Shown piece after piece: positions 45,040 through 52,929 of a stretch of 64,000 bases of DNA. The stretch is taken from NCBI RefSeq assembly GCF_046546475.1, contig NZ_JBKGXS010000006.1, positions 124,001 to 188,000 of the forward strand. The letters are read 5' to 3'. Origin of the DNA: Pseudonocardia phyllosphaerae (GTDB lineage: Bacteria; Actinomycetota; Actinomycetes; Mycobacteriales; Pseudonocardiaceae). Position 1 is the stretch's first letter; every line of letters begins with the position of its first letter. A model generated the notes under the pieces. It worked only from the letters and a program-made list of their open reading frames with translations, made no database searches and was not told where the DNA came from. The translations under genes were made by a program, and so were the position numbers.

Positions 45040-45981
45040 TCAGCCTCGCGGGGCGGCGCGCAGCGCGGCCGCGACCCACTCGAACGCGGGCACCACCGGT
45101 TCCCGCTGCGCCCACCCGTTGACCACCCCGAGCAGCGCCCAGTAGCGCTCCACCCGGCGGTCGGAGAACAGCTCGATCGTCTCCGCCGTCGCGGTGCGGC
45201 CCGCGGCGTCGAGGTCGTCGACACCGGGGATCCGGGACAGCACCGCAGCCGCCTCGGCGCTGCCCGGGTCGACGCCGGCGGCCTCGGCCGGTCCGGCGTG
45301 CTCGGCCACCGCGGCCGGGTCGAGCTGCCGCTCCTGGTGGCCGCCGGGGCCGGCACCCGCGGTCGCCATCTCCCGGCACCGCGCCCGGAAGCCGGGGTCG
45401 CGGACGAGCTCGGCGAGCTCCACCCACGCCTGCACCTGCTCCGGCGACGGGTCGTCGGGCAGCTCGGCGGGCATGCTGCGCATCGCGTTCGCGATCCAGC
45501 CGCCCGGTGCGTCGGCGTCGACGCCGGCGAAGGCCTCGTTCACGAAGTCGTCGATCAGGGCCTGCCGCTCACCGGCGGACAGGCGGGCCAAGTCGTTCAT
45601 CAGGGTCACACTCCTCGCATCGGGTTCGTCGCCGGACCGGGCCAGCAGCACGCATACGGCGCGCTGCGCTCGTAGCTCCCGGATCCGGCCGTCCAGCGCC
45701 CGGACGTGCGCGGATGCCACCTCGCCGACCCCCCGCCGGCGTGCCAGCACCGCGCGCACCTCGTCCAGGCCCAGCCCCAGCTCGCGCAGGGTCCGGACCA
45801 GGTCGAGCCGGGCCACGGCGGCCGCGTCGTACACCCGGTGGCCCGAACTGCTCCGGACGGAGGGCACCAGGCCCTCGTCCGACCAGAAGCGGATCGTGCG
45901 CACCGGGACCCCGGTCCGTTCCGCCACCTGACCGATGGTCCGGTGGGCGGGTTCCTGGGACGCGGGGTACGACGTGGTCAC
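45040..45981 (-). CDS. MerR-family transcriptional regulator with large C-terminal domain
   Basis: 313 residues. The N-terminal MerR winged helix (TIGQVAERTGVPVRTIRFW then SDEGLVPSVRSSSGHRVYDAAA) is followed by the dimerisation coiled coil (LDEVRAVLARRRGVGEV) and a ~190-residue helical effector domain that I do not recognise. There is no Cys pattern for metal binding, so a small organic ligand is more likely. GTG 45981 fits a leaderless promoter with a MerR-style 19-bp spacer. The end lies nine bases from glnE. Confidence 0.85.
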   Translation of the reverse strand: MTTSYPASQEPAHRTIGQVAERTGVPVRTIRFWSDEGLVPSVRSSSGHRVYDAAAVARLDLVRTLRELGLGLDEVRAVLARRRGVGEVASAHVRALDGRIRELRAQRAVCVLLARSGDEPDARSVTLMNDLARLSAGERQALIDDFVNEAFAGVDADAPGGWIANAMRSMPAELPDDPSPEQVQAWVELAELVRDPGFRARCREMATAGAGPGGHQERQLDPAAVAEHAGPAEAAGVDPGSAEAAAVLSRIPGVDDLDAAGRTATAETIELFSDRRVERYWALLGVVNGWAQREPVVPAFEWVAAALRAAPRG

Positions 45982-46019
45982 GGGGAACAGCGTCGCGGGT
46001 TCCAGCGGCTGGAGGTCAA
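45982..46019 (-). promoter_or_regulatory. MerR-type promoter with 19-bp spacer
   Basis: On the minus strand: -35 TTGACC (complement of 46014-46019), a 19-base spacer holding the dyad CCAGC-C-GCTGG, -10 GACGCT (45989-45994), then seven bases to the GTG start. The long spacer with a central dyad is characteristic of MerR-controlled promoters. Confidence 0.7.
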
Positions 46020-46108
46020 GGCTCTTTCCCGGCTTCTCCCGGAATTTCCGCGACGTGGTGTCCCGGGCCCGCGTCCGCCGGGCGCACCGCCGCTGGTTCA
46101 CTGGGCAC

Positions 46109-46822
46109 GTGCCTCCCGCCGACGTGCTCCCGCGTGCCTACGAGCTGGTGGCCGCCCGCCCGGCGTCGCTGCTCGCGGCGCTGGTGGCACTGGCCGTCGT
46201 CGCCTGGCTGCCGGCGTGGCGGCTGACCCGGGTCGCGGTGACGATCGCGCACGAGGGCGGGCACGCGCTGGTCGCGGTGCTGGTCGGGCGCGGGCTCACC
46301 GGGATCCGGCTGCACGCCGACTCGTCCGGGGTCACCTACTCCACCGGTGCCGGGCGCGGGCCGGGCGTGGTCGCGATGTTCACCGCGGGCTACGTCTTCC
46401 CGCCGCTGCTCGGGCTGGGCGGCGCCGCGCTCGTCGCCGCGGACCACGCGACGGCGACGCTCTGGGTGGGCGTGGTGCTGCTGGCCGGGACACTGCTGCA
46501 GATCCGCAACCTCTACGGCGCCGCCGCCGTGCTGGTCAGCGGCGCGGTGCTGGTGCTGGTCGCGCTGCGGGCGGGAGAGGACCTGCGTACCGGGTTCGCG
46601 GCGGTGCTGTGCTGGTTCCTGCTGTTCGGCGGGATCCGTGCCTGCGCCGAGCTGCGCCGCGGCCGCCGGCACGGTCGGCTGCGCCACTCCGACGCCGACC
46701 GGCTCGCCGAGCTGACGCCGCTGCCCGGTGGGGCGTGGGCCGGGCTGTTCCTGCTGGTGGCGGTCGTCGCGGCCGCCGCGGCCTGCTGGGTGGTGTTCGC
46801 GCCGGGCGGCGCGCCCGCCTGA
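46109..46822 (+). CDS. M50-family-like membrane metalloprotease
   Basis: 237 residues with about six membrane segments. The zinc motif HEGGH (VAVTIAHEGGHALVAVLVGR) fits HExxH of the M50 site-2 protease family, and a Gly-rich second segment (GYVFPPLLGLGGAAL) follows. The YSTGAGRGPGVVAMFTAGY stretch is typical of the actinobacterial M50B-type family. Substrate is unknown. GTG 46109 sits seven bases after a possible TTCACT -10. It is divergent from the MerR gene. Confidence 0.78.
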   Translation: MPPADVLPRAYELVAARPASLLAALVALAVVAWLPAWRLTRVAVTIAHEGGHALVAVLVGRGLTGIRLHADSSGVTYSTGAGRGPGVVAMFTAGYVFPPLLGLGGAALVAADHATATLWVGVVLLAGTLLQIRNLYGAAAVLVSGAVLVLVALRAGEDLRTGFAAVLCWFLLFGGIRACAELRRGRRHGRLRHSDADRLAELTPLPGGAWAGLFLLVAVVAAAAACWVVFAPGGAPA

Positions 46823-46876
46823 CCGTCCGGAACGATCTTCTGGCCCCGGTGGCCCGGTCGATGCCAGGATCGGCGC

Positions 46877-47314
46877 ATGGCCGAGGACTTCAACACCCGC
46901 ATCGTCCGTGAGTTCCGGGAGAACAAGGGCCGCGTCGGCGAGCCCTTCGAGGGGCTGCCGATGCTGCTGATGCACCACGTCGGTGCCCGCACCGGCACCC
47001 CGCGGACGACCCCGCTGCGCTGGTTCGACGACGACGGCCGCTACGTCGTCGTCGCCTCCGCGGCCGGTGACCCGGAGAACCCGGCCTGGTACCACAACCT
47101 CAAGGCCAACCCGAACGTCACCGCCGCGGTGGCCGACGGCGGCGGCTACGTCCAGACCGTGCAGGTCCACGCCGAGGAGCTGACCGGCGACGAGCGCGAG
47201 CGCATCTGGACGACGATCAAGGACAACAACGGCGGGTTCGCCGACTACGAGAAGAAGGCCCGCGGACGCACCATCCCGCTCATCGCGCTGACGCCCCGCG
47301 AACAGGCCTGGTGA
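46877..47314 (+). CDS. F420-dependent nitroreductase-family (Ddn-like) protein
   Basis: 145 residues, a single split-barrel domain. RTGTPRTTPLRWFDDDGRYVVV and ASAAGDPENPAWYHNLKANPNVT, the second quoted as NPAWYHNLKANPNV, match the deazaflavin-dependent nitroreductase family (MSMEG Ddn homologs). Members use reduced cofactor F420 to reduce quinones or nitro compounds. A CAGGAT box lies six bases before the ATG, a leaderless pattern. Confidence 0.9.
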   Translation: MAEDFNTRIVREFRENKGRVGEPFEGLPMLLMHHVGARTGTPRTTPLRWFDDDGRYVVVASAAGDPENPAWYHNLKANPNVTAAVADGGGYVQTVQVHAEELTGDERERIWTTIKDNNGGFADYEKKARGRTIPLIALTPREQAW

Positions 47315-47361
47315 AGCGGCTCGGCGTGCCCGCACACCGGGGTAGGTGGCAGGGTTCGCCT

Positions 47362-47796
47362 ATGACCATCACCCTCGACCAGGCCCAGACCATCACCGCC
47401 GCGGCGCTGAAGCACGGCACCGAGCAGGGCTTCAATCCGCTCACCGTCGCGGTGCTCGACCCGGGCGGCGCGATCGTCGCGCTCGCCCGCCAGGACGGCT
47501 CCGGGTTCGCGCGCCCCGACCTGGCCGTCGGCAAGGCCAACGGTGTCCTCGCGCTCGGGATGACCAACCGGGCCATCGCCGCACGCGCCGCGGACTCCCC
47601 GGAGTTCTTCACCTCGGTCGCCGGGCTGACCGGCGGCAAGATCTTCTCCGTGCCCGGCGGGGTGTTCGTGAAGGACGCCGACGGCGCGCTGCTCGGCGCG
47701 GTCGGCGTCACCGGTGACGCGTCGCTGAACGACGAGGCCGCCGCCGTCGCCGGCATCGAGGCCGCGGGGCTGAGCGCGGTGACCGGCGCGGAGTAG
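47362..47796 (+). CDS. GlcG/HbpS-family heme-degrading or binding domain protein
   Basis: 144 residues with the HbpS/GlcG (DUF336) pattern: TLDQAQTITAAALKHGTEQG, TVAVLDPGGAIVALARQDG, GKANGVLALGMTNRAI and VPGGVFVKDADGALLGAVGVTG. Some members bind heme and degrade it, others occur in glycolate operons. No signal peptide is present, so it is cytoplasmic here. It follows the F420 enzyme by 47 bases, possibly as one operon. Confidence 0.88.
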   Translation: MTITLDQAQTITAAALKHGTEQGFNPLTVAVLDPGGAIVALARQDGSGFARPDLAVGKANGVLALGMTNRAIAARAADSPEFFTSVAGLTGGKIFSVPGGVFVKDADGALLGAVGVTGDASLNDEAAAVAGIEAAGLSAVTGAE

Positions 47797-47816
47797 CCGC
47801 CCGGGTACGAGCCGCA

Positions 47817-47844
47817 CCCCCGGGCGACGTGGTCAGCCCGGGGG
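47817..47844 (+). terminator. Hairpin terminator after the HbpS-like gene
   Basis: A perfect 9-bp G/C stem (47817-47825 with 47836-47844) with a 10-base loop, 20 bases past the stop. Confidence 0.75.
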
Positions 47845-48096
47845 CGCGGAGGAAACACGACCCTGCCGCCGAGGAAGGGCCGTGCGCGTGGGTCAGGGGC
47901 CGTCGGCGCGCGTGGTGCGCCGACGGCTGGTGGCTCCGAGAGGTCGTGCCGAGAAAGCTGGTGCGTGTGAACCGGTCCTGTCACGGGGACCGGCGGAGGC
48001 CACGGATCGGCGTCGCCGGTCGGCACGCCGCTGTGACCTGGAACACGGTGAGAACGAGTCAAGCAGGCGGTGCGAACCCCTGTCAACGGATCCGGA
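47845..48096. other. Gene-free stretch with two further hairpins
   Basis: No supported coding gene. It contains an 11-bp perfect stem-loop (47899-47909 with 47917-47927, loop 7) and a CCGGTCC/GGACCGG-type pair around 47970-47995. Lies between the HbpS-like and convergent oxygenase genes; a small RNA is possible but unsupported. Confidence 0.4.
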
Positions 48097-49158
48097 TCAT
48101 CGGTCCGTGAACGGTGACGGCGTGCCTGAGGACACGAGGCCCGGGTGGTGGCGCGCTGCGACCTCCGGGTGCGAGCGCACCCAGCCCTTGAGCGCGTTGT
48201 CGCCGAAGCGGGGGAGCAGCGCGTTGCGGTCGGTCTCGTGCACGCCGGGCGCCTGCGCCGCCAGGCCGGGCGGCAACGGGACCGGGTCGAGCCGGGCGTC
48301 GAGCCGCGGGGACCAGAAGAAGCCGACCGACTGCCGCGTCGTTCCCGGGGCACAGGCGAGGACGCGGTGCGGTGTCGCGACCAGGTAGCCGTCGGTCGCG
48401 ACCTCCAGCATCTCGCCGACGTTGACCACGAGCGACCCCTCCAGCGGTGCCACGTCGGTCCACGACGAGCCGGGCGGCCGTGCCTGTAGCCCGCCGGTGC
48501 CGTCCTGGAGCAGCAGCGTGAGGAAACCCCAGTCGGCGTGCGGGCCCACGCCCTGCGCGTCGTCGGGGACGGGGTCGCCGGGCGGCGGCCCGACGTAGCG
48601 GATGACCTTGCCGAACCAGTGCGGCTCGCCGTCGAACAGCGGGTCGAAGTGGGTCTCCTCCAGCCCCAGCCCGACGGCGACCGCGCGCGTCAGCTCGGTC
48701 CCGACCCGGCTCATCAGCTCGGCCCATGCCTCGGCCCGGCGGCGCAGCTCGGGGACCCGCGCGTCCGGCCAGACGTTCGGGCCCTCCAACAGCCGGAACG
48801 GCTCGTCCCACTCCGCGCGGGGTACCGGTGCCAGCTCCGGCCCGAAGTCGATCTGCTCGCGGGCGTCGGGGCGGCCCGCGGTGATCTCGTGGCCGAGCCG
48901 GGTGTAGCCGCGGAAGTGCGGGGACCGCCGGTTGTCCAGCTCCAGGCGCTGCTCGGCCGGCAGGTCGAAGAACGACGACGCCGCCGCCAGCAGCGCCCCG
49001 GCCTGCCCGGGCGCGGCACCGAAGCCGGTGAGCCGCAGGAAACCGACCTCGTGCAGGGCCTCGCGCAACGCGGTGGTGAACGTGGGGTCGAACCCACCCT
49101 CGGGCGTGCGGGCGCGGTCGAGGCGCAGGACCGGGATGGCGTCGTCCGGAGTGCTCAC
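48097..49158 (-). CDS. Isopenicillin-N-synthase-family 2-oxoglutarate/Fe(II) oxygenase
   Basis: 353 residues. N-terminal DIOX_N-like domain (VLRLDRARTPEGGFDPTF ... LREALHEVGFLRLTGFG), and C-terminal double-stranded beta helix with iron ligands in GPHADWGFLTLLLQD (HxD) and ATPHRVLAC (second His), plus the RxS motif RQSVGFF that binds the 2-oxoglutarate carboxylate. It could hydroxylate a small metabolite; substrate is not evident and no biosynthetic genes flank it. ATG 49158. Confidence 0.88.
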   Translation of the reverse strand: MSTPDDAIPVLRLDRARTPEGGFDPTFTTALREALHEVGFLRLTGFGAAPGQAGALLAAASSFFDLPAEQRLELDNRRSPHFRGYTRLGHEITAGRPDAREQIDFGPELAPVPRAEWDEPFRLLEGPNVWPDARVPELRRRAEAWAELMSRVGTELTRAVAVGLGLEETHFDPLFDGEPHWFGKVIRYVGPPPGDPVPDDAQGVGPHADWGFLTLLLQDGTGGLQARPPGSSWTDVAPLEGSLVVNVGEMLEVATDGYLVATPHRVLACAPGTTRQSVGFFWSPRLDARLDPVPLPPGLAAQAPGVHETDRNALLPRFGDNALKGWVRSHPEVAARHHPGLVSSGTPSPFTDR

Positions 49159-49431
49159 GACCCCATGGTGACCCCGTGGCGCATCCGGCGACGACCCTCA
49201 ATCACCTGGGGGAACCCCGAATCGGGTGTTCCGGGCGTTTCGCGCGTGTCTGTGCGGGCACCCCGGGTCTAGCGTTTGTGACGTTGCGAACGGCGACCGG
49301 CCGGAAACCGTGGCGATGTCGTGATGTGCCGCGGTGTTTCAACCGGTGGTCGGCCGGTCACCCGGTGTCAGGCCTCACAACGGGTCAACCACGGTCCGTC
49401 GACGACGAACCGGAACCAAGGAGGAGTAACC

Positions 49432-49719
49432 ATGCTCTGGACCATCATCATCGCGATCGTCGTCGGTCTGATCGCCGGCTTCCTCGCCCGGGCCATCGTC
49501 CCCGGCAAGGACAACATCGGCATCATCCCCACGATCATCCTCGGCATCGTCGGCTCGCTCGTCGGTGGCGTGATCTGGTCGCTGATCTCCGGTGGCGGGT
49601 TCAACGCCCAGCAGTTCATGAAGTTCTCGCCCGGGGGCATCATCGGCTCGGTGATCGGCGCGATCATCGTGCTGGTCATCTACAACGCGGTCACCGGCCG
49701 CAAGAAGGTCGGCCGCTGA
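49432..49719 (+). CDS. GlsB/YeaQ/YmgE-family stress-response membrane protein
   Basis: 95 residues with three membrane helices and the family glycine pattern (GLIAGFLARAIVPGKD, ILGIVGSLVGG, GGIIGSVIGAIIVLVIYN). Small transglycosylase-associated-type proteins of this family are induced by stress; their mechanism is unclear. AAGGAGGAG before ATG 49432 is a near-perfect Shine-Dalgarno. A TAGCGT -10 lies at about 49271-49276, giving a ~150-base leader. Confidence 0.9.
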   Translation: MLWTIIIAIVVGLIAGFLARAIVPGKDNIGIIPTIILGIVGSLVGGVIWSLISGGGFNAQQFMKFSPGGIIGSVIGAIIVLVIYNAVTGRKKVGR

Positions 49720-49795
49720 CCTGCGGGTCCTCGTCACCTCGGCGCCGTCCGGCTCGTTCCGGGCGGCGCCGACGTGTGTCCGGGGCCCGATCATC

Positions 49796-49869
49796 CGCCG
49801 CAGCACACCGATTCCGTACGCAGCACACGTCGCAGCATGTGCCACGTACGGAATCGGTGTGCTGCGGCG
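49796..49869. repeat. 25-bp perfect inverted repeat with 24-base spacer
   Basis: Arms 49796-49820 and 49845-49869 are exact reverse complements, and the spacer itself has a GCACA/TGTGC core. It lies between the convergent glsB-like and glnA1 genes, separate from the glnA1 terminator that follows. Confidence 0.9.
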
Positions 49870-49903
49870 AGGTCGTCACGTCACACACCCCGGACGCAGC
49901 GAA

Positions 49904-49932
49904 GCCCGGCACCCACGAGCGGGGTGCCGGGC
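49904..49932 (-). terminator. glnA1 terminator hairpin
   Basis: Perfect 11-bp stem (49904-49914 with 49922-49932), 7-base loop, located 31 bases beyond the glnA1 stop on the minus strand. Confidence 0.8.
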
Positions 49933-49963
49933 CTCGGTACGGCTGACGAGCGTCAGGCGTGGA

Positions 49964-51385
49964 TCACACGTCGTAGTAGAGCGCGAACTCGTACGGGTGC
50001 GGACGCAGACGCAGCGGGTCGATCTCGTTCTCCCGCTTGTACTCGATCCAGGTCTCGATCAGGTCCGGCGTGAACACGCCGCCCTCGAGCAGGTAGTCGT
50101 GGTCGGCCTCGAGCGAGTCGATGACCGCGCTCAGCGACGACGGGACCTGCGCGATGTCCTTGGCCTCCTCGGGCGGGAGCTCGTAGAGGTCCTTGTCGAT
50201 CGGCGTCGGCGGCTCGATCTTGTTCTTGATGCCGTCGAGGCCGGCCATCAGCATCGCCGAGAAGGCGAGGTACGGGTTGCCCGACGAGTCCGGGCAGCGG
50301 AACTCGACGCGCTTGGCCTTCGGGCTGTCGCCGGACAGCGGGATCCGGATGCAGGCCGAGCGGTTCCGGGCCGAGTAGACCAGGTTGACCGGGGCCTCGA
50401 AGCCGGGGACCAGGCGGTGGTAGGAGTTCACCGTCGGGTTCGTGAACGCCAGCAGCGACGGCGCGTGGTGCAGCAGGCCGCCGATGTAGTAGCGCGCGAT
50501 GTCGGACAGGCCGCCGTAACCGGACTCGTCGTGGAAGAGCGGCTGGCCGTCCTTCCACAGCGACGAGTGCACGTGCATGCCCGAGCCGTTGTCGCCGAAC
50601 AGCGGCTTCGGCATGAAGGTGGCGGTCTTGCCTGCTGCCCAGGCGGTGTTCTTCACCAGGTACTTGAACAGCATGACGTCGTCCGCCGCGTGCAGCAGCG
50701 TGTTGAACTTGTAGTTGATCTCGGCCTGGCCCGCGGTGCCCACCTCGTGGTGCTCACGCTCGACCTCGAAGCCGGACGCGGTCATGTTGCTGACCATGTC
50801 GGCACGCAGGTCGGCGTAGTGGTCGACCGGCGGGACGGGGAAGTAGCCGCCCTTGTAGTTGACCTTGTAGCCGAGGTTGCCGCCCTGCTCCTCGCGGCCG
50901 GTGGTCCACCAGCCCTCGACGGAGTCGATCTCGGCGAACGTGGAGTTCGGCTCGGAACCGAAACGGATCGAGTCGAAGATGTAGAACTCCGCCTCGGGGG
51001 CCATGAAGGCGGTGTCGGCGATGCCCGACGCCTTGAGGTACTCCTCGGCCTTGCGCGCGATGTTGCGCGGGTCGCGGGAGTAGGGCTCACCCGTGATCGG
51101 GTCGTGCACGAAGAAGTTGATGTTCAGCGTGCGGTGCTTGCGGAACGGGTCGATCCGCGCCGTCGTGGAGTCCGCGAACAGCGCCATGTCGGACTCGTTG
51201 ATCGCCTGGAAGCCGCGGACGGAGGAACCGTCGAACGCGGCGCCGTTCTCCAGCAGGTCACCGGCGGTCGCGGCGGGGACGGTCAGGTGCTGCATCACGC
51301 CGGGCAGGTCGCAGAACCTGATGTCGACGTACTCGACCTTCTCGTCCGAGATGTACTTGAGTACCTCTTCGGAGTTGCTGAACAC
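49964..51385 (-). CDS. glnA1: Glutamine synthetase type I, GSI-beta class
   Basis: 473 residues. Active-site segments are FDGSSVRGFQAINESDM, APEAEFYIFD, EREHHEVGTAGQAEINYKF, GSGMHVHSSLWKDG, NRSACIRIP and KRVEFRCPDSSGNPYLAF. The adenylylation site is Tyr401 in KDLYELPPEE, so its activity should be set by GlnE. It is the main ammonium-assimilating enzyme. GTG 51385 is chosen from the AAGGAG motif and the family N-terminus (FSNSEEVLKYI). A four-half-site GlnR-like box lies upstream. Confidence 0.95.
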   Translation of the reverse strand: MFSNSEEVLKYISDEKVEYVDIRFCDLPGVMQHLTVPAATAGDLLENGAAFDGSSVRGFQAINESDMALFADSTTARIDPFRKHRTLNINFFVHDPITGEPYSRDPRNIARKAEEYLKASGIADTAFMAPEAEFYIFDSIRFGSEPNSTFAEIDSVEGWWTTGREEQGGNLGYKVNYKGGYFPVPPVDHYADLRADMVSNMTASGFEVEREHHEVGTAGQAEINYKFNTLLHAADDVMLFKYLVKNTAWAAGKTATFMPKPLFGDNGSGMHVHSSLWKDGQPLFHDESGYGGLSDIARYYIGGLLHHAPSLLAFTNPTVNSYHRLVPGFEAPVNLVYSARNRSACIRIPLSGDSPKAKRVEFRCPDSSGNPYLAFSAMLMAGLDGIKNKIEPPTPIDKDLYELPPEEAKDIAQVPSSLSAVIDSLEADHDYLLEGGVFTPDLIETWIEYKRENEIDPLRLRPHPYEFALYYDV

Positions 51386-51441
51386 TCTGTCGCGCTCCTT
51401 GGGTTGCTGGTGGCGATCGGGGGCGACGGTAGGAGTGGCGT

Positions 51442-51479
51442 GTTGCCCACCCATCACTCACCTGTTTCCCCGACGTTAA
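51442..51479 (-). promoter_or_regulatory. GlnR-like box upstream of glnA1
   Basis: Read on the minus strand, four 5-mers separated by exactly six bases each: TTAAC, GAAAC, GTGAT, GCAAC. This matches the actinobacterial GlnR pattern gTnAC-n6-GaAAC repeated twice (4/5, 5/5, 4/5, 4/5). It lies ~60-95 bases before the glnA1 start. Confidence 0.75.
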
Positions 51480-51580
51480 CTGACCGCGCCACGACGCGCG
51501 TCACAGCCGTCACCCCTCGGTGCGACCTGCAACGTTCGGTCGGCGACATCGGTGCCCGTCCGGCGCCTAGGCTAGGAGCC

Positions 51581-52042
51581 ATGGCCCGCTGGATCGAGTC
51601 CTGGCTCCCGCATTCACCCGCCGGGAGTGACGACGACGGGCATCCGGGCGAGCGGTTCGGCCTGCCGGCCACCGGCCCGAACTCCGTCGCCGGGACGGGC
51701 GCCCGGATCGCCGGGCTCGTCGTGGACTGGCTGCTCGCCTACGTCCTGGTGGTCGCGTTCCTGGGCACCGGCGCGATCGGCGCCCCGCAGACCGGGTGGA
51801 CGGTCCTGCTCGTCTGGTTCGTGATCACGACGATCGCGGTGGCCCTGTTCGGCATGACGCCCGGGCACGTGCTGCTCGGGCTCCGGGTGGCGCGCACCGA
51901 CATGGCCGCGTTCGTCGGGGTGCCGCGGGCGGCGCTGCGCACCCTGCTGATCGCGTGCGTCTTCCCGCCGGTCTTCCGCGACGACGACGGCCGCGGCTGG
52001 CACGACCAGGCCGCGCGCACGATCGTCATCCGGACCCGCTGA
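51581..52042 (+). CDS. RDD-family membrane protein
   Basis: 153 residues. After a short hydrophilic start (MARWIESWLPHSPAG) come AGTGARIAGLVVDWLLAY, the RDD-domain signature region, and two or three membrane helices, with GMTPGHVLLGLRVARTD in the loop. Role unknown. In mycobacteria a matching gene (Rv2219A) lies between the DUF4191 gene and glnA1, as here. TAGGCT seven bases upstream of the ATG suggests leaderless expression. Confidence 0.9.
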   Translation: MARWIESWLPHSPAGSDDDGHPGERFGLPATGPNSVAGTGARIAGLVVDWLLAYVLVVAFLGTGAIGAPQTGWTVLLVWFVITTIAVALFGMTPGHVLLGLRVARTDMAAFVGVPRAALRTLLIACVFPPVFRDDDGRGWHDQAARTIVIRTR

Positions 52043-52060
52043 GCCGGCCCGGAAACGGAA

Positions 52061-52097
52061 GACGCCCGCCTCCCGGGGAACCGGGGCGGCGGGCGTC
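52061..52097. terminator. Bidirectional terminator between RDD and DUF4191 genes
   Basis: A 10-bp perfect outer stem (52061-52070 with 52088-52097) plus an inner CCCGG/CCGGG stem and a GGAA loop. Confidence 0.8.
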
Positions 52098-52124
52098 CGA
52101 CCGACGTGCGACGTGCGGAACGGG

Positions 52125-52862
52125 TCAGCGGCGGCGCGCGGAGCGCTGCACGGACCGCATCTTCGCGCCCTGCGGCAGCGGGCCCTTCGGCGTCGCCTGG
52201 GCGCGGTTGCCGAGCGCGGTGAGCTTGTTCTCCAGCGTGTCCATCTCCGCGGTGGAGATGTTGCGCGGCAGCTTCATCAGGTGCCGCTGCAGGTTCTTCA
52301 GCGGGACCTGGCCCTCCTCGTGCCCGACGATGACGTCGTAGATCGGGGTGGTGCCGGCGATCCGCGCGGTGCGCTTCTTCTCCTGGGCGAGCAGGTTCTT
52401 CACCCGGTGCGGCGCGCCCTCGGCGACGAACACGACCCCCGGGCGCCCGATCACCCGGTGCACGGCGTCGAGGTGCGTCGTGCCCGCGACGCCCTGCGTG
52501 ACCCGCCACTGGCCGCGCATCTGGTCCAGCGCCCAGCCCGCGGCGCCGGGCTGGCCGTCGGCCTTGACGTAGACCGAGCTCTGCACCCGGCGGCCGAACA
52601 CGGCGAACGCGGCGAGCGCGCCGATGAGGATGCCGAAGACCAGGAAGATCCAGGTCATGCCCAGCAGCCAGCCGATGAGCGTGAGGACCACGACCGCCGC
52701 CAGGAAGACCCCGGCCATGATCGGGATCAGCAGCTTGTCGTCCTTGCGCTGCATCTGGAACGCCTGCCAGATCTGCTGGCGACGCTGCTTCGACGCGGCC
52801 TTCTTCTGGGCCTTGAGCGCCTTCTTCTCGTCGGGCGAGGGCTTGCGGGGCTTGCCGGGCAT
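52125..52862 (-). CDS. DUF4191 membrane protein
   Basis: 245 residues. A very basic N-terminus (Lys/Arg-rich to about residue 40), two membrane helices (IPIMAGVFLAAVVVLTLIGWLL and MTWIFLVFGILIGALAAFAVF) and a soluble C-terminal part (GAAGWALDQMRGQWRVTQGVAG ... HRVKNLLAQEKKR). Matches DUF4191, conserved beside lipA in actinobacteria (Rv2219 in M. tuberculosis); function unknown. A TACGCT box six bases before the ATG points to a leaderless start. Confidence 0.9.
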   Translation of the reverse strand: MPGKPRKPSPDEKKALKAQKKAASKQRRQQIWQAFQMQRKDDKLLIPIMAGVFLAAVVVLTLIGWLLGMTWIFLVFGILIGALAAFAVFGRRVQSSVYVKADGQPGAAGWALDQMRGQWRVTQGVAGTTHLDAVHRVIGRPGVVFVAEGAPHRVKNLLAQEKKRTARIAGTTPIYDVIVGHEEGQVPLKNLQRHLMKLPRNISTAEMDTLENKLTALGNRAQATPKGPLPQGAKMRSVQRSARRR

Positions 52863-52929
52863 GTGACCAGCGTACTTCCCCGTCACGGCCCGCGTCGTCG
52901 GCGGGCCGTGACCGGTCACCGGGCCGTGA

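Noticed and set aside
47845..48096. Small ORFs on both strands in the gap after the HbpS-like gene
   Set aside because: No ribosome-binding sites or protein-like composition; only hairpins are seen.
49859..51580. A long open frame ahead of the RDD gene
   Set aside because: It is antisense to glnA1; the RDD protein starts at ATG 51581 with its own promoter.
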